Assembly (NCBI RefSeq): GCF_900101865.1
Contig: NZ_FNAH01000005.1
Coordinates: forward strand, 124,001-188,000
Direction: 5' to 3'
From: Paracoccus isoporae
GTDB lineage: Bacteria > Pseudomonadota > Alphaproteobacteria > Rhodobacterales > Rhodobacteraceae
DNA length: 64,000 nucleotides
Below the pieces are notes generated by a model that searched no databases, was not told where the DNA came from, and worked only from the letters and a program-made list of their open reading frames with translations. Made by a program: the position numbers and the translations under genes. Shown piece after piece: positions 59,089 to 64,000 of this stretch (positions are counted from its first letter, which is position 1; every line of letters starts with the position of its first letter).

Positions 59089-59433
59089 TCAGAACGGCAG
59101 TTTCATGTCGGAGGGCAGGCCCAGATCCTGGGCGATGCGGGCCATTTCGGACTGGGCCTTGTCCTGGGCACGGCGCTGCGCGTCCTTGATCGCGGCGAGG
59201 ATCAGGTCCTCGACCACCTCCTTCTCGGAGGCGACGAAGATCGAGGGGTCGATCTCCAGCCCGGTCAGTTCGCCCTTGGCGGTGGCGGTGGCCTTGACCA
59301 GACCCGCCCCGGCCTCGCCGGTCACGGTGGTCTTGTCCAGACCTTCCTGGATCTCGGCCATCTTGGCCTGCATGTCCTTGGCGGCGGCCATCATCTTGGC
59401 CATGTCGCCAAATCCGCCCAAACCCTTCATCAT
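59089..59433 (-). CDS. ybaB: YbaB/EbfC nucleoid-associated protein
   Basis: The 114-residue protein matches the YbaB/EbfC DNA-binding family: [20 protein letters not shown] at the start, the beta-strand segment [18 protein letters not shown], and [20 protein letters not shown]. The dnaX-ybaB-recR order is highly conserved. It begins three bases after the dnaX stop. Confidence 0.95.
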   Translation of the reverse strand: MMKGLGGFGDMAKMMAAAKDMQAKMAEIQEGLDKTTVTGEAGAGLVKATATAKGELTGLEIDPSIFVASEKEVVEDLILAAIKDAQRRAQDKAQSEMARIAQDLGLPSDMKLPF

Positions 59434-59436
59434 GTC

Positions 59437-61287
59437 CTAATCCTCATCCTCGAACGGATCCCACTCCTCGGCCTCTGCCACGGGGGAGGTTCCGTCACCA
59501 TGCATGGCACCGGCCTGTTCGACCGGGGCCGGTTCGACTGTCTCCGCCGGTTCAACGCGCCGGGCGGAGACCAGTTTCGCCGCCGGGAAGGCGGCCAGTG
59601 CGGCCTTGACCAGCGGATGGGCGGCGGCGCGCGCCATCGCCTCGGCCTGCGCGGCGGCGCGGGTTTCCGAGATGGTCGGGGCGCCGCCGTCATTGACGAT
59701 GGTCACCGCCCAACGCTGGCCCCCGGTCCAGCCGCGCAGCCGTTCGGCCAGGCGGGAGGCCAGATCGGCGGGCGCGTCGGGGGTGGGCTGGAACTCGATC
59801 CGGCCGGGGCTGTAGCGGGCGAGGCGCAGGTGATCCTCGACCATGATGAGGAGCGGCATGTCCCGCATCCGCCGGATCAGCTCGAGGACGCTGTCGAAAT
59901 CCGGGTAGGCGGCGATCAGGGACTCGGGCAGCGCGGCGGTGGCGAGCGCCTGTCCCGGTGCGGCTGACGGGCCCTGCGCCCGCGCGGTGGGCGCGACAGC
60001 GCTGCCTTGACCGGGGCCGCGCGGGGCCGCCCCAGCGGTCCCGGCGGTGGCCGGGGCAGAGCCGGAGACCGGGGCCGGGCTGCGCCCGGATGGCGGCGCG
60101 GGGCGGGTCAGCTCGCCTGCGGTCTGCGCCTGCTGGATCTTGCGGATCAGCGCCTCGGGGTCGGGCAGGTCGGCGGCATGGGTCAGCCGGATCACCGCCA
60201 TCTCGGCGGCCATCATCGCATTGGGCGCGGCCGAGACCTCCTCGAGCGCCTTCAGCAGCATCTGCCAGAGCCGTGTCAGCGCCCGCATCGGCACCTGTTC
60301 GGACAGCGACGCGCCGCGGCTGCGTTCATCGGGCGAGATGGTGGGATCGTCCATCGCCGCCGGGGTGATCTTCACGATCGACAGCCAGTGGGTGATCTCG
60401 GCCAGGTCGCGCAGCACCGCCACGGGGTCCGCCCCGTCCGCATATTGGGCCTGCAACTCGGCCAAAGCCTGCGCCGCATCGCCGCGCAGGATCATCTCGA
60501 ACAGATCGATCACGCGGCCGCGATCGGCCAGACCCAGCATGGCGCGGACCTGATCGGCCGTGGTTTCGCCCGCGCCGTGGCTGATCGCCTGATCCAGCAG
60601 AGAGGTGGCATCGCGCGCCGAACCTTCGGCCGCACGGGTAATCAGCGCCAGGGCGTCATCGGTGATCTGCGCGGATTCGGCCCCGGCAATCCGGCGAAGC
60701 AGGTCGATCATCACCTCCGGTTCGATCCGGCGCAGGTCGAAACGCTGGCAGCGCGACAGCACGGTGACCGGCACCTTTCGGATCTCGGTGGTGGCGAAGA
60801 TGAATTTCACATGCGGCGGCGGCTCCTCCAGCGTCTTGAGCAGCGCGTTGAACGCACTGGTCGAGAGCATGTGGACCTCGTCGATGATATAGATCTTGTA
60901 GCGCGCCGAGGCGGCCCGGTAATGCACGCTCTCGATGATCTCGCGGATATCATTGACGCCGGTGCGCGAGGCCGCGTCCATTTCCAGCACATCGACATGG
61001 CGGCCCTCGGTGATCGCCACGCAATGTTCGCATTGCCCGCAGGGCTCGGTCGTCGGGCCGCCCGCGCCGTCGGGGCCGATGCAGTTCAGCCCCTTGGCGA
61101 TGATGCGCGCGGTGGTGGTTTTCCCGGTGCCGCGAATGCCCGTCATAATGAAAGCCTGCGCGATGCGGTCGGCGGCGAAGGCGTTTTTCAGCGTGCGCAC
61201 CATCGCATCCTGCCCGACCAGGTCGGAGAAGGTCTCGGGCCGGTATTTCCGGGCCAGCACCTGGTAGTTCTGTTCGCTCTCGGTCAT
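59437..61287 (-). CDS. dnaX: DNA polymerase III subunits gamma/tau
   Basis: DnaX is the clamp-loader ATPase. The 616-residue protein from the ATG at 61287 has YQVLARKYRPETFSDLVGQ, Walker A GIRGTGKTTTARIIAKGL, four cysteines around CGQCEHC, IIDEVHMLSTSAFNALLKTL (Walker B) and the sensor FIFATTEIRKVPVTVLSRCQ. A Pro/Ala/Gly-rich linker at about 395-450 leads to the tau C-terminal part. I see no A-rich slippery site that would give a gamma product by frameshift. A 17-codon upstream extension is not needed. Confidence 0.96.
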   Translation of the reverse strand: MTESEQNYQVLARKYRPETFSDLVGQDAMVRTLKNAFAADRIAQAFIMTGIRGTGKTTTARIIAKGLNCIGPDGAGGPTTEPCGQCEHCVAITEGRHVDVLEMDAASRTGVNDIREIIESVHYRAASARYKIYIIDEVHMLSTSAFNALLKTLEEPPPHVKFIFATTEIRKVPVTVLSRCQRFDLRRIEPEVMIDLLRRIAGAESAQITDDALALITRAAEGSARDATSLLDQAISHGAGETTADQVRAMLGLADRGRVIDLFEMILRGDAAQALAELQAQYADGADPVAVLRDLAEITHWLSIVKITPAAMDDPTISPDERSRGASLSEQVPMRALTRLWQMLLKALEEVSAAPNAMMAAEMAVIRLTHAADLPDPEALIRKIQQAQTAGELTRPAPPSGRSPAPVSGSAPATAGTAGAAPRGPGQGSAVAPTARAQGPSAAPGQALATAALPESLIAAYPDFDSVLELIRRMRDMPLLIMVEDHLRLARYSPGRIEFQPTPDAPADLASRLAERLRGWTGGQRWAVTIVNDGGAPTISETRAAAQAEAMARAAAHPLVKAALAAFPAAKLVSARRVEPAETVEPAPVEQAGAMHGDGTSPVAEAEEWDPFEDED

Positions 61288-61418
61288 CTCGCCTCGCCTG
61301 GGTGGCGTCACATTAGCGATGGGGGCGGGGTGCGACAACCGGCGAGATGGGGCGGTGTGGCGGCTAGGGATGCCAACCGGCTTGCCCTGAGCGGTCGGCG
61401 ATGCTGCGGGGGAGGGGT

Positions 61419-61512
61419 GAGAGACTGGACAGCGACCCGAACGGAATTCGTTGCGGCTGCTTCCTTCCGGACCTGACCGGGTTGGCGAAGCGTTCGCCCG
61501 CGCCAGCCTCTC
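61419..61512 (-). ncRNA. ffs: signal recognition particle RNA (small bacterial type)
   Basis: On the minus strand the segment contains GGTCAGGTCCGGAAGGAAGC, the nearly invariant Ffh-binding hairpin of SRP RNA (given on the plus strand at about 61461-61480). The ends GAGAGGCTGG and CCAGTCTCTC pair over ten positions with one G-U, closing the long rod. The length, about 94 nucleotides, suits the 4.5S-like type without Alu domain. A good promoter stands right upstream. dnaX follows 131 bases downstream on the same strand. Confidence 0.93.
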
Positions 61513-61518
61513 GCGGCC

Positions 61519-61547
61519 TAATTAGGGATGGGCGCGCGCGGATGCAA
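61519..61547 (-). promoter_or_regulatory. promoter of ffs
   Basis: Read on the minus strand, TTGCAT (61542-61547), a 17-base spacer and TAATTA (61519-61524) form a sigma-70-type promoter. The predicted start seven bases later coincides with the 5' end of the paired RNA at 61512. Confidence 0.75.
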
Positions 61548-61656
61548 CCCCCGGCGGGGTGCGCATGGGGCCTGGCCGGGGCCGCGGGTGGCGCGCGGTG
61601 GGGGTGGCTGCGCGAGGGATGGCTGCGCGGGGTCGCGCGGCCTGGCCGGGCGCGGT

Positions 61657-63453
61657 TCAGAATTGCAGGCCGAGGCGCAGGAACCCCGAATCGCGGCGCT
61701 CGGTGGTCATCACCGGCAGCGGGCAGTTGGACAGATCGGCCTCCGGCGCGGTGTCGAACCAGACTTTCGTGCCGGGCGGGGCGTGCAGGCGGAAGAACGG
61801 GCGCAGCGGGCCGCGCGGCGGGGCGGCGCGCATCAGATGCCGGGCGATGATGTCGCGCACCCGCGCCTGCGCCGGCTCTGGCAGCAGGCAGGCGCGGCCG
61901 CGGGTCAGCGTCTCGTAGACGCCGCCGCTGTTCAGCCGGTAGCTGTTGGTGAAGACCAGGAAACGCTGATCGCGCGCCACCGGGCGGCCGGCATGGCACA
62001 GCCCGACGATGCGGCCGGGATGGCCGGTCGGGCGGCCGCAGCGGTCGAAGGCCGGCGCCCGGCTGAGATCGACGCCGTATTCTACCCCGGACATGACGTC
62101 GAACTGGAAGCCGGGCATGTCCGGGTCGATCAGCGGGCCGGTCTGGCTGGGCGCGTCGGGCAGATGCGTGAACAGCGCCGCGGCCCGTTCCAGCCATTGC
62201 GCGATCTCGGACCCGGTAAGCTCGATCGCGGCGGCATGGTTGCCGAACGGGTAGATCCGCGACAGATCCCCCCGCGACAGCTTGCCGGAGGGGATGTCGA
62301 CGTAATGGCCCGGCCCGCCGCGCCCGCCGGTGCGGAACGGGGCCTGGGCGAAGATCATCGGCAGGTTGCAATGCGGCAGGGTCTCGGCGGCATGGGCACG
62401 CATCGCCGATTCGACCAGCCGCATGCCGTGATCGACGCCGAGCAGGGCGAAATGGCTGCTCAGCCTTGTGCCGATCCGGCAGATCGCCGCGTCGAGCCGC
62501 CGCCGGGTGCCCTGCGGCAGCCAGGACACCGTCGCGCGCAGCCGGGCGCAGCCGGGCACGGTGGCCGGGCGCGCCTCGGCGATGCTGTCGGTGATCTGCC
62601 AGGCGCCGCCCCCGCCGCGCAGCCGCAGCGTCACCGCCGCCAGATGCGAGCCGCCGAAGCCCGCCATCACCAGGGCCGCGCGCCCCGGTGCGGCCGGGCG
62701 GACCAGCACCTCGTGGGTGTGGCCCGCGATCACCGCATCGACACCGGAGAGCGCCGCGATGCAGGCGGCCGCGTTCTCGGCCCGCGGCGCGGCATCCTCT
62801 CCCGGTCCGCCATGGCTGAGCGCCACCACCAGATCCGCCCCGCGCGCGCGCAGCGAGGAGACGGCGCGGCCGGCGGCGCGGACGACATCTTCGGTCTGCA
62901 GATGCCGGGCGAGGCCGGGCTCCCATTCCGTGGTCTGCGGCGGCAGCACGCCGAACACGCCGATCCGCAGCATGTGGTCCGCGCCCTGCGCGTCGCGCAT
63001 CCGGCGGCGCAGCATCACCGTGTCCGACCACAAGGGCGCGCCGTCGGTCAGACCGGCATTCGCAAGCGTCAACTGATAGCGGGCGTCGCGCAGCACCCGG
63101 CGCAGATGGGCGATGCCATAGGTGAAGTCGTGATTGCCCAGGCAGGCGGCGTCATAGCGCAGCCTGTTCAGCGCCGCGATGGCCGGGTGGACGTCATGCG
63201 GCCCCAGCCCGGCGCGCGCGATCTCGTCGGCCTGCGGCGTGCCCTGCAGCAGATCGCCATTGTCGAATAGCAGCAGGTTGGCATGGCGTTCGCGGGCCGC
63301 GGCGATCAGCGGCGCGATCCGCGCCAGACCGCCGCCGGGCAGGTCGTCGCCCAGTTGCATATGCAGGTCGGTGGTGGCGAGAATGGCAATCTCGAGCGTG
63401 GAAACTTGTTCGACGCGGCCGTAATTGCGGTGCGTGGCCGAGCGGATCTGCAT
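61657..63453 (-). CDS. 5'-nucleotidase / 2',3'-cyclic phosphodiesterase family protein
   Basis: The 598-residue protein has all the metallophosphoesterase ligands: ILATTDLHMQL, FDNGDLLQGTP, CLGNHDFTYG, VALSHGGPGED and IAGHTHEVLV. A C-terminal 5'-nucleotidase domain follows (LPMIFAQAPFRTGGRGGPG, LSRIYPFGNHAAAIELTGSE, and the late FLVFTNSYRLNSGG). This layout fits CpdB-type enzymes. Those are normally periplasmic, but no signal peptide is visible from the ATG at 63453 (MQIRSATHRNYGRVEQ), so the location is uncertain. Confidence 0.88.
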   Translation of the reverse strand: MQIRSATHRNYGRVEQVSTLEIAILATTDLHMQLGDDLPGGGLARIAPLIAAARERHANLLLFDNGDLLQGTPQADEIARAGLGPHDVHPAIAALNRLRYDAACLGNHDFTYGIAHLRRVLRDARYQLTLANAGLTDGAPLWSDTVMLRRRMRDAQGADHMLRIGVFGVLPPQTTEWEPGLARHLQTEDVVRAAGRAVSSLRARGADLVVALSHGGPGEDAAPRAENAAACIAALSGVDAVIAGHTHEVLVRPAAPGRAALVMAGFGGSHLAAVTLRLRGGGGAWQITDSIAEARPATVPGCARLRATVSWLPQGTRRRLDAAICRIGTRLSSHFALLGVDHGMRLVESAMRAHAAETLPHCNLPMIFAQAPFRTGGRGGPGHYVDIPSGKLSRGDLSRIYPFGNHAAAIELTGSEIAQWLERAAALFTHLPDAPSQTGPLIDPDMPGFQFDVMSGVEYGVDLSRAPAFDRCGRPTGHPGRIVGLCHAGRPVARDQRFLVFTNSYRLNSGGVYETLTRGRACLLPEPAQARVRDIIARHLMRAAPPRGPLRPFFRLHAPPGTKVWFDTAPEADLSNCPLPVMTTERRDSGFLRLGLQF

Positions 63454-63627
63454 CTTGTATTTCCTGCCAAAATATCAATATAAATGGCCCTCACATCAGC
63501 CTAGGCGCAATTCCGCGCATCACACAACTTTCGATTGCGGAAGATGCTTAAATTTGTAGACGAACGTCTTGCCTTGCGTCACCTCTGCGGCTAACTCTCT
63601 GTAAATCTAACCGATTTTGTGGTGATT
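63454..63627. promoter_or_regulatory. divergent promoter region between the phosphoesterase and SRPBCC genes
   Basis: This 174-base region is AT-rich for the window (for example AAATATCAATATAAATGG near 63470 and TTAAATTTGTAGACG near 63548) and lies between two divergent starts. I cannot define individual promoter elements. Confidence 0.4.
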
Positions 63628-64000
63628 ATGAAGTTTTCCACACGCGTCGACAAAGCCATCAGCGCCGAGCAGCTTTTCGATTCGGTTGCGAATTTCGACC
63701 GGCTCGAGCGGATGTTGATGCGGCGGGGTGTGGTCGTCAGCCGAGTTAACAACATCTCCTCCGGCACGGCGCGGGCCTGGGATCTGGCCTTTGACTGGCG
63801 CGGCCAGCAGCGCGAGCTGCGGATGCTGCTGGTCCAGTATGACCGGCCCGAGAAACTGGCCTATACCGGGCAGTCGCAATCCTTCGAGATCCGGCTGGAC
63901 ATGAGCGTGGTGGCGCTCGCGCGGCAGAAATCGCGGCTGATCTTCGAGCTGGAGGTGAAGCCGCGCAACATGCGCGCGCGGCTGGCGCTGCAGACCGCCA
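63628..64000 (+). CDS. SRPBCC-family protein (3' end outside window)
   Basis: The visible 124 codons begin MKFSTRVDKAISAEQLFDSV and continue with ARAWDLAFDWRGQQRELRML, then FEIRLDMSVVALARQKSRLI and FELEVKPRNMRARL. This resembles START/SRPBCC ligand-binding proteins found in Rhodobacteraceae. The ATG at 63628 is preceded by an AT-rich leader with GTGGTGA. Function unknown; the fold often binds lipids or hydrophobic ligands. Confidence 0.7.
   Translation, partial: MKFSTRVDKAISAEQLFDSVANFDRLERMLMRRGVVVSRVNNISSGTARAWDLAFDWRGQQRELRMLLVQYDRPEKLAYTGQSQSFEIRLDMSVVALARQKSRLIFELEVKPRNMRARLALQTA

Noticed and set aside
59437..61287. Programmed frameshift in dnaX giving gamma
   Set aside because: I could not find an A-rich slippery heptamer with a following stem in the linker region; the sequence there is GC-rich.

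Overview
The window is 64 kb of GC-rich chromosome from an alphaproteobacterium, almost certainly a member of the Rhodobacteraceae and most like Paracoccus. Several things point this way: the cbb3 oxidase cluster ccoNOQP-ccoGHIS with FNR boxes and a divergent universal stress gene, an F1-only atpHAGDC operon, MipZ in place of Min proteins, the rpsP-rimM-trmD-rplS-rpmE and dnaX-ybaB-recR blocks, and an omega-transaminase that by memory is very close to the Paracoccus denitrificans enzyme. I saw no rRNA or tRNA genes, CRISPR arrays, insertion sequences or phage genes. The only structural RNA I recognise is the SRP RNA (ffs).

Layout. 0-17 kb: the 3' part of aroB, a Hint-domain protein, ssb, a lytic transglycosylase, a SYLF lipoprotein, hemB, mfd-pabB-pabC, a coupled pair of DUF2382 stress proteins, clpA, gloB and a methyltransferase. 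17-23 kb: the F1 ATP synthase operon followed by an H-type lectin gene. 23-34.5 kb: an SDR protein, bioY, gltX-gltA-DUF1284, comEC, the omega-transaminase, glyA-DUF817 and nadK. 34.6-44 kb: the microaerobic respiration block. uspA and ccoN diverge from one FNR box, and a second FNR box drives ccoGHIS, which reads ferredoxin-like CcoG, CcoH, copper ATPase CcoI and CcoS, the assembly and copper-supply factors for the oxidase. 44-52 kb: xseA, then a two-gene AT-richer insert (DUF616 glycosyltransferase-like plus methyltransferase), purD, mipZ, an orphan papain/C39-like cysteine peptidase, and a Na/Pi cotransporter bracketed by rpmE and a broken copy of the rpmE 3' end. 52-61.5 kb: translation, SRP and repair genes on the minus strand (rpsP-small TM protein-rimM-trmD-rplS-rpmE; three GNAT paralogues; ffh; ffs-dnaX-ybaB-recR). 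61.6-64 kb: a 5'-nucleotidase-family phosphoesterase and the start of an SRPBCC protein.

Most of the window is ordinary core genome. The observations most worth checking are these: FNR/-10 spacing that resets the ccoG start; the degenerate direct repeat of the rpmE 3' end flanking a transporter; the low-GC two-gene insert between xseA and purD; the orphan cysteine peptidase; a conserved 20-bp motif placed just after three stop codons; a gltA terminator that lies inside the apparent 5' end of the next gene; an SDR without its catalytic serine; and an unlisted 48-codon gene between rpsP and rimM. I did not find a convincing new multi-gene defence or biosynthetic system.
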